Assembly: GCA_028671895.1 (NCBI GenBank)
Contig: CM053799.1
Location: 46,129,455 to 46,193,454 of the forward strand
Length of the DNA stretch: 64,000 nucleotides
Direction of reading: 5' to 3'
DNA from: Oenanthe sinensis
Taxonomy: Eukaryota; Streptophyta; Magnoliopsida; Apiales; Apiaceae
Below are positions 35,093-46,196 of the stretch, piece after piece. Made by a program: the position numbers and the translations under genes. The number at the start of each line of letters is the position of its first letter. Within the stretch, counting starts at the first letter, position 1. The notes under the pieces were generated by a model, which worked only from the letters and a program-made list of their open reading frames with translations, was not told where the DNA came from and did not search any database.

Positions 35093-35573
35093 TTTTTTTT
35101 GAAGTAAAGTTTCCATTACGAAGAAGAATGATCACATAATATGGTCTCCAACAAATAGTGAGAAAGAGACGTAAATAAGTTAACAATTCTTAACAAATAA
35201 GGAATCCTAGCCATAAGATGGGTTATCCTATTTACTTGTTTTCGAACATGTTCAATAATTAAATCACTTCTTTACCCTAATTTGATACGACATGACTACT
35301 TACCAACTTCAGACTTGATAGATGATGTTCCTCTGTAAAGCATTAACCACGTTAAGAGAATCACTTTCCACCACAACTTGATGAACTATAAAACCCCTAA
35401 GCCAACACAACGATTCATGTGCCCTTATTGCTTCACCTTCCAACACACTAACACACCTAGCTATACGCTTACTCATACCATCAATGAATTCCCCCTTGTC
35501 ATTTCTGAGCACCATGCCTACGGTAAACGATGGTGGTCCTTCATAAACTTTTGAAAATTTCTTTTTAGCAATC
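35093..35573 (-). pseudogene. LINE 3' end: RNase H-like domain remnant with poly(A) tail
   Basis: On the minus strand: VYEGPPSFTVGMVLRNDKG, then GEAIRAHESLCWLRGF and VVVESDSLNVVNAL, followed after a stop by HVRKQVNRITHLMARIPYL. This is the RNase H-like domain found at the end of plant LINEs. The T-run at 35093-35100 is the poly(A) tail. Several stops break it and the 5' side meets a Stowaway MITE at 35577. It belongs to the same family as 12364-12830. Confidence 0.78.
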
Positions 35574-35576
35574 CTA

Positions 35577-35860
35577 TATTCCCTCGGTCCTAAATTATTT
35601 GTCATGTTTGACTTTTTGTGATCAAATAAATTTAATTTTAAGTGAAAATTATATATATTATATAATTGTAAAAAATTATGAAAGTTATATTGTTAGAAAG
35701 ATTGTGTAATTTACTTTAAAATTTACTTTTCAATTTTTCAAAATTATAAACTAATAATTTTTAATTATTGGTCAAAATTTGGTCAATTTGATCATAAAAA
35801 ACCTAACGAATGGGGTGTTTTTTTGACAAAAAAGACAGATAAATCAGTGCGGATGGAGTA
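35577..35860. mobile_element. Stowaway-type MITE
   Basis: Left end TATTCCCTCGGTCC and the complement of the right end TACTCCATCCGCAC form the inverted repeat with TA at both sides; ATTTGTCATGTTTGACTTTTT inside the left end resembles other Stowaway copies here. It abuts the LINE remnant. Confidence 0.7.
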
Positions 35861-35871
35861 AAGAACAAAGA

Positions 35872-36090
35872 CCCCGTTTGGATAAACTTATTTTTTTAGA
35901 ATAAGTACACACTTTCAAAAAAAAAGTACGCATTTACCACTTTTTTCTGAAAATAAGTACTTCTTTCTAAAAATTAAACCAAATATTAAATTTATTTTTG
36001 AATAACTTGTACTTATCTATAAAAAAAAGTAGACTTCTATTTTTTTTTGAAAATAAGTATTTATTTTCAGAATTTAAGGAAAAACAAACA
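35872..36090. mobile_element. Possible MITE with CCCGTTTGGAT end
   Basis: Starts GACCCCGTTTGGATAA, a common MITE terminus, and ends AAAACAAACACCATG, a weak inverse of it. The interior has repeats of AAAATAAGTA(C/T). Boundaries are uncertain. Confidence 0.4.
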
Positions 36091-36513
36091 CCATGAAAAA
36101 AGAGTATAGTTTAATAAATTTTGTACTCCAACTTTATTTACTCCTATTTCTTTTTGTCAGGGATTTTATACTCCAAATTGAACAAAGTAATTACTCCGTA
36201 AAAACACATCAATGCGGAGAAATTCACATAGGATTTGGAGCCAAAGGCCCAATTGCCCAAACCACGATGATTATCACATGGAGTGCGAGCCTCCATGAGT
36301 TTACAGCTGCTATATTTTGCAGATAAACATTAAAGTTATTTTGACTTTTGTGTATATTCCTTCATTTTAAATTAGTGTACATATTTTAATTTGTATTGAA
36401 ATGAAAGTTTCACTAATTAATTTTTTGGATTTTTTTCCCTAAAAACAAGTTTAATACTTAAATTTTTCTTATAAAATAGAAATTTAAAAAGTAATTGATG
36501 ATATTTCTGTGGG

Positions 36514-36841
36514 GTTTTTTGAAAAATACCAAATTTTAATTATTTTTTGTAAAAAAACTTGTTTTTTTATTTTGCAAAAATATAATATTTAAAGTATTTT
36601 TTTGCAAAAATACGATTTTACAACCAATGCAACTTGATGTAACTAAAATCAAACATCAAATGTAACCAAGAGGAACTTCATTTTTTTCCAATAAAAATTT
36701 GCATTTAGTTGCATTTGAGGTTGATTTTAGTTGTCTCAAGTTGTGTTGTTTGCAAAACCGTATTTTTGCAAAAAAAAAATCTAAAGATAGTAAAATAGCA
36801 AAAAAAAATTAAAAAAAGTAGTATTTTTTATAAATATCCTA
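36514..36841. mobile_element. Foldback MITE, about 330 bp
   Basis: Two inverted arms meet near 36680: TTTTTGCAAAAATACGATTTT at 36599 pairs with AAAACCGTATTTTTGCAAAAA at 36755, and CAACTTGATGTAACTAAAATC pairs with GATTTTAGTTGTCTCAAGTTG. Ends GAAAAATACCAAA and TAGTATTTTTTA pair as well. Non-coding. Confidence 0.65.
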
Positions 36842-37094
36842 TTTCTATTTGTTATTTTTAACATTTTTATTTATAAATCATTTTTAAAACATTCGACTCT
36901 ACATTCGGAATTAATTTTCACAGTCTTGTTTCCAGATTTTCAAGATAAATCGCGTTTAATTAATTATATTGCAATTTAAAAATGTTAGATTAATAAAAAT
37001 ATTGTGAAATTCTAAGAAATATATTTATAATTTTAATAATTTTTAAATATTTTATTTTATTAGATATTCCCTCTTTTTAAAAATAATTAATGTT

Positions 37095-37398
37095 TACTCC
37101 ATCCGTTTCATATTAATAGTCCACTTTGAAAAAATAAGACATATTAAGAAAATTTATTATTGATTGGTTTTAATAATATTTATTGTATTGAATGAATATA
37201 ATACATGCCATGAAGTTGATCTTGGAAATATAATTATATAAATAAAATTATTATTTTTAATTTTTTAATAACTAAAAATATTAAATAAAAAATTTTATTC
37301 GTAAAAATTTTAAAATTAATAATTCTAATTATGTAATCAAAACTCATAAAAATTTGTGTCACAAAATTAAATGTTAATCATTTCCAGACCGGAGAGTA
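37095..37398. mobile_element. Stowaway-like MITE (diverged)
   Basis: TACTCCATCCGTTTC at the left and TACTCTCCGGTCT as the complement of the right end, with TA flanks. Less conserved than the other copies. Confidence 0.55.
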
Positions 37399-38117
37399 CT
37401 CAAAATTGAAGAACAAAAATTTATGATGGAAATTGAAAATCGAACAATAAAAAGAATTCTAATACCAATTCCAATATTTTTTAGGACATTTAATTTATTT
37501 AAAAAATAATTTATAATTTTTTTTGTAAATGAGTAAATATTTAAATTATAGAGTATATAAGAAAAAAATGAAAACAAATTATTATAATAGGGAAAAATAT
37601 CAAAATCTTCATTTTCATGTTAGTATCATTATTATAGAAAAACTTGACTCATTTTGATCACTAAAAATAACTAAAAATGTATATGTGTTAAAGTCAAGAC
37701 TGGATTTAACAGTCACAGTCATTAAATATTCAACAGCTCTTTCTATGTGTCTATGTTCACATTCACAATCATTAAATATCCGGGATCTAAAAAAAACATG
37801 ACTGTTATTTTCAGTTATAGAACCATTATTTGATAAAAAAACCGAGTAATGTAACTCATAACTATTTATAATAGATTAAAAGTAATAATTTGAGTAAGTA
37901 GAGTGTGTGATGGAAAACATTTAATTTAATTAAATTTAATTCTGACTTCGGCGTGTATACTTTTTATTATCTAATGATGAAAATGAGCCATATTTTTCTT
38001 TAAGGGTAATATTGATATATTTCATCCTAAAAAATAAGAATTTTAATATTTTTCTCGTTCATAATATTTTTATTTAAATTAGGTCACCCTATATAAGATT
38101 AAACTTGAGTATACATA
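37399..38117. other. AT-rich intergenic DNA
   Basis: No gene, RNA or clear element seen. Confidence 0.5.
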
Positions 38118-39085
38118 CAAAATGAGTTTTATATCAAACTGCCCACCCATTTCAAAAAAAATATCAAGTAACTACCCAATCTTCACGGCGACTCATTTAA
38201 GTCACTAAAATATCAAAATATATCATCTCGTTTAAAAAGTTGATGGTCAAACGTTAAGATTGTGGATTGATCATTAATATACTCATTGGATAAGTTATGT
38301 GAAAAAAGATTTAAAAAAATAAAAAACAATTAAATAACATATCATTGATTAAACAATTAAAAAATAAAAAATAAAAAATAAAAACTTTGTTATGGTAAAA
38401 CACATGTATTATAAATCGGGATACTTCAACATTCACAATATCCACAATTCAACATTGATTCCATAATTGCAAATCACATCAGTACGCTCTCATTTAATGA
38501 GCGAAATTTTTGACATAACAAACTTATGACTTTTTTATTATAGATAAATAGATAATATATACAAGAGTAATTAAAAAATTATATGTAAATGAAAGAGATA
38601 CTAAGAAATTTAAGGTTGAACTCTAATACAAGTATAAATATAAGTATGATACTATGATATATAAAGAGAAGTAACTCTAATATATAAAGAATTAATTGTC
38701 TAAGTTTTAAAAAAAAATAATAAAGTGATACTCCCTCCGTCCCGGCCAAATGTTTACATTTGGTCCGGGCACGGAGACCAAGGATAGTGGGTGTAATAGT
38801 GATTTTATTGTTAAAATAAATGAAGTAGTGGGTGTAATAGTGTAAAGTGTTGAAAAAGTGGAGTGAAGTAGTGGATGTAATAATATATTTATTGTTAAAA
38901 GTTACTATTTTTAGTAATGTAAAGAATTGGATGGGACGTCCCAAAAAGGAAAGTGTAAAGAATTGGTTGGGACGGAGGGAGTATATTTTAATAACTTAAA
39001 AGAATCGACGTCTAGATTGAGTAGTTAGTTAAAAGTGTTTTTTTACGAGATAAGTGAGTAGTTTGATATAAAATCGATACAAAAT
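38118..39085. mobile_element. Long-TIR element with a nested Stowaway
   Basis: Terminal arms of about 85-90 bp are inverted copies: TTTTATATCAAACT at 38127 pairs with AGTTTGATATAAAA at 39059; AACTACCCAATCT pairs with AGATTGAGTAGTT; TTTAAGTCACTAAAATAT pairs with ATATTTTAATAACTTAAA at the other side. The Stowaway MITE 38729-38983 sits at the inner edge of the right arm. No coding region. Confidence 0.68.
38729..38983. mobile_element. Stowaway-type MITE, 255 bp
   Basis: Perfect CTCCCTCCGTCCC at the left and GGGACGGAGGGAG at the right, with TA flanks. Internal repeats of TAGTGGGTGTAATAGTG and AAGTGTAAAGAATTGG. The well-preserved ends suggest a fairly recent insertion. Confidence 0.88.
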
Positions 39086-39392
39086 ATATCCTCAAACGCA
39101 AGACAGGGGACAGTCTGTCATATTTGCAAATCTCCACAAATTTCCCGCCTTTCTATTCACACACACACACGCTGCCCTTAATTTTCTTTACATTTATGCA
39201 ATTTGAGCTACCCAATGTTAAGTAGATTCCAATATTAAATTCACATTTTTCAAGAAAGTCTCACCACCATCTGCAGTCCAAGATGCAAACTTTAACACTT
39301 TTTGAATCTTGACACAGCCAAAGAGAATAAAAAAATCTGTCTTTTTCTTGATTTGATTGTGTCTTTTTGATTCTTGTTTCATATGGTAGTTA

Positions 39393-42300
39393 ATGATGAT
39401 GCATAATCATATACTTTTAAGGTTTCTTCTTTTATCTTGTTTAGCTGTTGTGGCTTTAGCTGCTGATACTCTCCTTTCTCCAAAGGGTGTTAACTATGAA
39501 GGTCAGCATTTCAACATTCATTTGCTAATAAGTTTTTATCTTGTTTGTGTGCATTTATATGAAAGTTTGTAAATTTGGGTTGTTCAGTGGCTGCTTTAAT
39601 GTCTGTGAAAAATAAAATGAAAGATGAATATCATGTTCTTGATGGATGGGATATTAATTCTGTTGATCCTTGTACTTGGAATTTGGTGGGTTGCTCTTCA
39701 GAAGGATTTGTTGTTTCTTTGTGAGTACTTGTTATAATTTGTGTTTTTTAAATACTCTTTTTGAATTATTATTAGGGTTTAAACTTTTATAGATTCATGT
39801 CTTAGTAATGTGTTGGGTGGTTTTGTGTTTGGTTGTAGAGAAATGGCTAGTACTGGATTGGCAGGTGTACTTTCACCAAGTATTGGAAATTTGAGTCACC
39901 TTAAGACAATGTGAGTTATTCATTCCACTAGGCTATATTGTAAATTCTCTAATCTCGTTGTTTTATTTGCTTGCCTAGCATCCGATCATCGATTTAAAAG
40001 GTAGTGTTTTCGAAAATACTTGTCTTGGCACAACCAAGTAATGGTTCCTAATTATATTAGTGTGTTGTAGGTTATTGCAGAATAATCACTTGTGTGGTCC
40101 TGTTCCAGCTGCCATTGGCAATCTTTTACAATTACAAACTCTTGACTTGTCCGGTAATCAGTTTACTGGTGAAATTCCAAGCTCATTGGGTTACTTGAGT
40201 CGTCTTAGTTACCTGTGAGTTTGCTTTGACCTTTAGTCCATGTTCATTGATCTGTATCCTTTTTTTTTTTGCTATGCGATCTGTATCCTTGTGATATTGG
40301 TTTTGATTTAATTGTTTTCTTTATAAGTTTATGTCCCCTACAAAATTTTCAGGAGGCTTAACAGAAACAATTTGTCCGGACAAATTCCTAGATCTGTGGC
40401 AAAGCTTACAGGTCTTTCATTCTTGTACGTCATCCATTTTTACGAGGTATACTTTATTTGGTTTTCCTTGAAAGATTGTTAATTAATAGTTATTCTGACT
40501 ATGTTTTACAGGGACTTGTCTTTCAATAATCTTAGTGGTTCAACTCCAAGAATATTAGCCAAGGGTTACAGGTAAGAGATGTTTTTCCAAAATTGAGTAG
40601 CAACCCTGGATTTTCTAGTCAATATCATTTAGAACCACATCACAATATCACATCTAAGCTCTAAATGATACTCTCCGTGCCTTTAGTTGTTCAAATAGGG
40701 CTGCAGTAAGGAAAAATACACTAAACCCTAGTCCTAAGCTCGGTAAGGATAAGTGGGCCCCATGTATTCACAAAAGGTTCACCGTACGGCTACACTTGTC
40801 AGGGACTGGCCCCAATACAGAAATAGATGTTGGGGAATATATGCGTGTATTTCTTTTTCTACCTACAGCCTTGTCCCAGCCAACTAACCTTAAAGGCAAA
40901 ATTTTGTTAAATTGCAGCATTGATGGAAACAACTTTCTATGCTCTTCAACATCTACAGAAATATGCACGGGTGTTCCAAATACAGTAAATGGTAATAAAT
41001 GTTGCCTGCTAACTATTTATAGAAGAACTTTCAGTGTTCCAGCTAAAATACTATATTTTGGTTTACTGCAGGAACGAATTCGTACAAACAGGTCAGCAAC
41101 CATCATCGGTGGATTGTCTCTGTTGTTATAGGTGTCAGCTGTACATTTGTGGTTTCTGTGTTGCTGCTTGTTTGTTGGTTGCATTGGTACAGATCTAATA
41201 TTCTAGCCAAATCATATGGTATGCCTAATTTTAGTGAATCTAGTATCTTTTTGAGCCAATTGCCGTAGACACTGGTAAATTCTGTCTCTTGCATGTGCAG
41301 TGCAGCAAGATTGTGAATTTGATATCGGCCATATAAAGAGGTTTTCATTCCGTGAACTGCAAACTGCTACCAGTAATTTTAGTTCCAAAAATATCCTAGG
41401 ACAAGGTGGATTTGGGGTTGTCTACAAAGGCTATCTTGCAAATAGGACAATAGTAGCTGTCAAGAGGCTCAAAGATCCAAATATCTCCGGGGAAGTGCAG
41501 TTTCAAACTGAAGTTGAAATGATAAGCCTTGCTCTGCACAGGAACCTTTTACGCTTGTATGGATTTTGTTTGACTTCGGATGAGAGGCTACTTGTATATC
41601 CTTACATGCCAAATGGCAGTGTTGCTGACCGCTTAAGAGGTTTGTCTTAACAAGCACTTTTTGTGTAGTTTACATGCCTGATTGTAACAATTGTTTCATT
41701 AATTACACGTGCTTCATATTTGTATGTTCCAAAAACTATCTTTTTTTCCATCTAAGAAACCATAATGAGTTTTATTTTCTTGAAATTAGACATGCATGGT
41801 CTTATAAAAGATGAATAATCTAGAGATACATCAGTCAAATTTATTAGTGGTGATACAGCAGTATAAACTTAGCATGTATAATGTGCTGTCATCTTAAATA
41901 TATATTTTATCTTTTATTTTGAGTACATATTTTACTATAAGTATTTTTCTGTAAAGAACTGCTGCTTTCCTTCCCTATGCTATCTTTCTAATTTGAATTG
42001 ACTCTTTTTAGACAGCAATCGAGGAACTCCATCTTTGGACTGGAATAAACGTATGCACATTGCCCTTGGAGCTGCCCGTGGACTTTATTACTTACATGAG
42101 CAATGCAATCCAAAAATAATACACAGAGACGTCAAAGCTGCAAACATTTTGCTTGATGAAAGTTTCGAAGCAGTTGTTGGGGATTTTGGTCTTGCTAAAT
42201 TATTAGATCGCACAGATTCACATGTCACGACAGCAGTTCGTGGTACAGTTGGGCACATTGCCCCCGAGTATCTTTCGACTGGACAATCTTCTGAGAAGAC

Positions 42301-42921
42301 TGATGTATTTGGATTTGGCATACTTCTTTTGGAACTTATAACAGGCCAAAAGGCATTAGATGCTGGAAATGGACAAGTTCAGAAGGGTATGATTCTAGAT
42401 TGGGTGAGTAAAATACAATGTTATATGCGGTGAGATTGTTGTTATAATTCGTTGGTAGAAGCTGGTAAATCTACGCTGGAACACGAATTTTGTTCAGATC
42501 CCTGTGTCGAAGTCTTGGACCGACAGACTCTGCTAATGTTCTTTTATAGTTATTCCCTGAACTCTATCATTTGTTTTAACTATATTATTATTTTACACAG
42601 GTTAAAACTTTAAATGAAGATAAAAGACTTGAAGTGCTTGTAGATAGAGATCTGAATGGTTGTTACAGTGCAGATGAGCTAGAAAGAACTGTAGAAGTGG
42701 CTTTGCTTTGTACCCAATCGCAGCCAAATTTAAGACCAAAAATGTGTGAAGTCTTGAAAGTCCTGGAAAGCATCACTGGACAGCCAGCAGCTATCGAGGA
42801 ACCACAGGCTGCAGTGAACCCATGTGAAGGAAGAACATATAGCTTTGCTAGGAATTACAGTGATGGTCATGAAGAATATTCATTTGTCATTGAAGCAATG
42901 GAGCTTTCTGGACCTCGGTGA
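39393..42921 (+). CDS. LRR receptor-like kinase, At5g45780-like (LRR-II), 11 exons, 620 aa
   Basis: A plasma-membrane receptor kinase. Exons: 39393-39501, 39588-39720, 39839-39910, 40071-40214, 40353-40424, 40512-40571, 40918-40991, 41072-41218, 41301-41639, 42012-42403, 42601-42921, joining in frame to 1863 nt. The start is the first of three ATGs; an ATG at 39383 in another frame ends after seven codons. Signal peptide 1 to about 23; LRR N-cap with DPCTWNLVGC; about four LRRs in 72-bp-periodic exons; membrane span about 235-260; kinase with GQGGFG (304-309), K325, HRD (421-423), DFG (441-443) and APEY. HRDVK makes it an RD kinase, and all catalytic residues are present. The C-terminal IEAMELSGPR and the order of domains match At5g45780 as I recall it; NIK/SERK kinases are close relatives. 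Exon 10 can be read through its donor to a stop at 42431, giving a truncated kinase if retained. Confidence 0.94.
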
Positions 42922-44827
42922 TAAATTTTGTCATTACAAGGCTTCGAGATTTTTCATATTTATTTTGTAGCACGGTTGATACATTTCATCATGTGTATTG
43001 ATATTTCTCATCTATGATATACTACTAAAATGTATAGAGTTCATGCTTTGCAGGCGTATGTGCCACTTAAGAAAAATAAAAACTACCATGTTGATCTGTT
43101 CCTTTCTTTTTCTTTGGCTTTCCTGGAGGCAGAACTACATGGATAGTATGCCTGCATTTCATCTGCTCACACTAGCATGTTCGCTGTTCGAATTCCGACG
43201 AGTAAGACATAGAGTGATAGTAGCGTAGCCTCTTTCTCAGTCTCTGTTTCATTTGATTTTCTTTTATTAGTCAAGTTATGATGGACATTACAATTCTGCA
43301 TTTCATCTGCTCACACTACAAAGTTTAAGCAAGGGAATGTGTCTTGCAATAGCATCCTCTGTTCCTCATTAAACTCCGGTCTTCTGCCTTCTGCCAAGAG
43401 GGCACGAGTGAATCGTTTCTACTAAACAAACGATATTTTATAGAAAGGTAAATGTTTATCTAGCTTACTGGTTTTAAAGTATACTAAGACTGTATAAAAA
43501 TAACTTTGAAAACCATTTCAGAATTTGACTTTAACTTATTCCGTTAAAAGAGATGCAATAAGCTAACTTCACGTTAGTTAAACCACTTTATAAACTATAA
43601 TAAACAGAGTCTAAGTTTTCAAATTGCAACAATGGTGGATGCAGAAAATGTGGTGGTTGGCACTTGGCAACCCTAGTATATCCTAGACGTGAAGGGATGA
43701 TGAGGATGATGGAGCCATGGAGGTGCAAGAAGCTGATTGATGAGCTAGTGCGGGTCGAGGAAGTGGGGGCAGCAGTGATAGAGGTGGAGAAGATGATGGC
43801 AGCAGTAGTGATGCTGCAGGATGGAATGTAGGCAGTGGAATAGATGCTGTAGGGGCGGACAGACACCACAACCGGAGGTGCCCAAAATCGGTAATAAATC
43901 CTTCATAATACAGTGAACCATGAACTTTAAAAACACTAGAAATTCTGATAGACCAGTGACCACTACTACAGCTTTTAGAAATAAGGCAGGCTAGCAATAG
44001 ATAACCAAAACACAAGTACAATATGAATCATGAAACAATTAAGTGAAATAAAAGCAACTACTCAAGGCAAGTAGCCACACAACATGATAAATATGCCAAA
44101 AACAAATAAATAAACTCCATCACGAATCGTGAAATAATGATCAACTACGTAAAATCTTTTTATCATTCAGAAGGGAAGGGGGGACCTAGGAACCGAAAAA
44201 GTAAAATCTGAAGTGAGATGAAAAACCTGACTACAAACACTTTTATCCAGTTTAATTACTTCTCAAGTCTCAACTAAGCCTAACACACAAACATGCCACA
44301 AGCCACTGAAAACCAAGTGGTATAATAGCAAGAGGACCATTTTTCAATCTGGAAACAAGCATTCAGTTCAATTTATTTTCATCTGTATTCTGTAACTACT
44401 CACAGCTCTTGCTTATGCTAGATCATAAACATATGATATATCAAAGAGAAATCAGTCCTTTGATCCATCGCAATTCACAAAGGCCAAAACAATGCTTAGT
44501 TAGCTATGTATGCATTTACACGTTACACAAGTATACAATATAAACCATGGATTATGTAATCTAGCTCCAAGCTTAACTGTGCAGAAAACCATATCGAATT
44601 AACAATAGCTACCAGCGACTGTTATAATGTGGGAAAAAGTACAAATCTTACATACGAAGAAAATAGATACACTACAAAAAATAATGCTAGTATCAGCTTA
44701 GACCACTGCCTAGTGCCTAATCACTTGACACTCTTACTTATGGATACATAACAATGATAAATAAAAGACGAATTCATCTACAATATAAATTTCTATTCTA
44801 AATAAACAAACAATTCACTTGTTATTC
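42922..44827. other. Intergenic between convergent RLK and RLP genes
   Basis: Holds both 3' untranslated regions. A GC-rich, purine-biased island at about 43690-43890 (GGAGGTGC, GAGGAAGTGGGGGCAGCAG) stands out from its AT-rich surroundings. On the plus strand it could encode an acidic, Ala/Val/Glu-rich peptide for about 40 codons before stops, and on the minus strand several overlapping open frames appear. None resembles a known family, and the island may be a decayed gene or repeat fragment. Confidence 0.45.
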
Positions 44828-46075
44828 TTATCTTCTACAACATTTAGATAGCAAAATGAAGAAAATAATCAGAAATACAATTGACGATAGTCCAACAGCT
44901 ACACCAATAACAACCTTACTTGGACCGTGATGATCATCATTGTTTCGATCAGAGCCATCTCCATCACTATCGTCCTCGTAACTTTTACTATCACTAGATG
45001 AATCCTCCTTAGCTGGAGGAGGAGGAATTGGCAAACCATGTTTGTCACAAGCAGCAATCCCAAGCTTCAATTTTTTCGAAATCGATGTATGATTATAACA
45101 AAGATCACTATTCCCACCTATCTTAAACACAATGAGCCTCTTAATAAATGAAGCATTAAATGGCATTACCCCATGAAAATTGTTTTTCTCAAGATTCAAG
45201 AACTTCAAGTTCTTCATCTCAGAAATAAACTTAGGGATTGTCCCATTCAGCTGATTCGAGCCGAGATCAAGATGTAATAAACCTGAAATCTCTGACACTG
45301 AATCAGGGATTGCCCCGGACATCGAATTCGATGCAAAAGAAATGTTTTGGAGGTAAATTAAGTTCCCAACTGAAGAGGGTATTTTTCCAGTGAAGGAATT
45401 GTTAGAAAGATTCAAGCTTTTTAAATTTTCAAGATGAGTAAGTGAAGAGGGTATAGTACCAGTAAGATTATTAGATGATAAATCAATGTGGGTAAGATTT
45501 AAATGCCATTGTTTAGGTAAAGCACCATGTATATTAGTATTAGATATAGTGACAGATTGTAAATATTTCATGGGTCCAAGAATGATGGTGGGGCCACTAG
45601 CTTTGATTGTGAGTCCAGTTAGGGTAAGTTGAGTGAGGTTCTTGAACCTGCCAAGAAAGACCCCAGTGAGTTTTTGAAGACTGTTGATGCAAGAAAAAGA
45701 GTGGAGATTTGAAGTGAGAAGAGGAGGGAAATGAGGAGGTGAGTTGATGGGGCAGTTGGTGAAAGAGAGTGAAGTGAGAGTGGAGAGAGTGGTGAGTGCA
45801 GTGGTGGAGATTTCTAGGTCATCTGAGCAGTTTGTGAGATGGAGAGAGAGGAGGTGGTGAAATGGGGTGGAAGAGTCACATGTAGTGGTGGTGGTTGAGT
45901 TAGGGGAGCATGGGTCTTTTGATGTGGGGATGTTGAGGGATTGGAGGGCTCTTATTTGCTTTGGGTCTAGGGTTGATGTTGCTGTGGTAGTGGTAGTGGT
46001 GGTGGTGGTAGTGGTGGTGGTGGTGAAGAGGAGGATGAAGAGGAATGGGAGTGGGTTTTGGTTCATTTTTGCCAA
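44828..46075 (-). CDS. RLP55: Receptor-like protein RLP55-like (LRR, single TM, no kinase), 415 aa
   Basis: A cell-surface LRR protein without a kinase, expected to work with partner receptor kinases. One exon. It opens with a signal peptide (FLFILLF) that runs into 14 threonines encoded by a GGT/GTG microsatellite. A conserved LDPKQIRALQSLNIP segment follows, then about eight LRRs (NLTGTIPSSLTHLENL, NLSNNSFTGKIPSSVG and similar, about residues 195-305), the segment GGNSDLCYNHTS, an acidic Ser/Asp-rich linker, and one membrane span (VVIGVAVGLSSIVFLIIFF, about 387-409) with a short basic tail KCCRR. The LDPKQ start, the KHGLPIPPPP linker and the tail match Arabidopsis RLP55 (At5g45770) as I remember it, and the length is close to its 425 aa. 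The poly-Thr run next to the signal peptide is unusual. The start is the first in-frame ATG; the next Met (MNQ) is two codons on. Confidence 0.9.
   Translation of the reverse strand: MAKMNQNPLPFLFILLFTTTTTTTTTTTTTTATSTLDPKQIRALQSLNIPTSKDPCSPNSTTTTTCDSSTPFHHLLSLHLTNCSDDLEISTTALTTLSTLTSLSFTNCPINSPPHFPPLLTSNLHSFSCINSLQKLTGVFLGRFKNLTQLTLTGLTIKASGPTIILGPMKYLQSVTISNTNIHGALPKQWHLNLTHIDLSSNNLTGTIPSSLTHLENLKSLNLSNNSFTGKIPSSVGNLIYLQNISFASNSMSGAIPDSVSEISGLLHLDLGSNQLNGTIPKFISEMKNLKFLNLEKNNFHGVMPFNASFIKRLIVFKIGGNSDLCYNHTSISKKLKLGIAACDKHGLPIPPPPAKEDSSSDSKSYEDDSDGDGSDRNNDDHHGPSKVVIGVAVGLSSIVFLIIFFILLSKCCRR
45970..46025. repeat. Coding trinucleotide-like microsatellite in the RLP gene
   Basis: GTGGTAGTGGTGGTGG-type repeats on the plus strand read as ACC/ACT codons on the minus strand and give the Thr run just after the signal peptide. 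Triplet changes would alter length without shifting the frame. Confidence 0.9.
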
Positions 46076-46196
46076 AGTGTGTGTTTGTGTGTGAGAAACA
46101 AGGGTTTGGGAGTGTCAGTGACCGAGTGAAGTATAGTGTTGGGGTTTGTGTTAGTGAAGCTAAAGCAAATACTAATATAAAAGGTACACTATTCAT

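Noticed and set aside
35076..35299. 10-bp repeat ACATGACTAC flanking about 200 bp, possibly a target duplication of a small insertion
   Set aside because: The RNase H-like reading continues across the right copy, so nothing is inserted there; the repeat is likely coincidental.
36093..36326. 77-codon plus-strand frame with a hydrophobic N-terminus
   Set aside because: No motif, splice or promoter support; lies in repeat-rich intergenic DNA.
45867..46196. Plus-strand Val-rich and minus-strand His-rich open frames
   Set aside because: These are other-frame readings of the Thr-coding microsatellite in the RLP gene.
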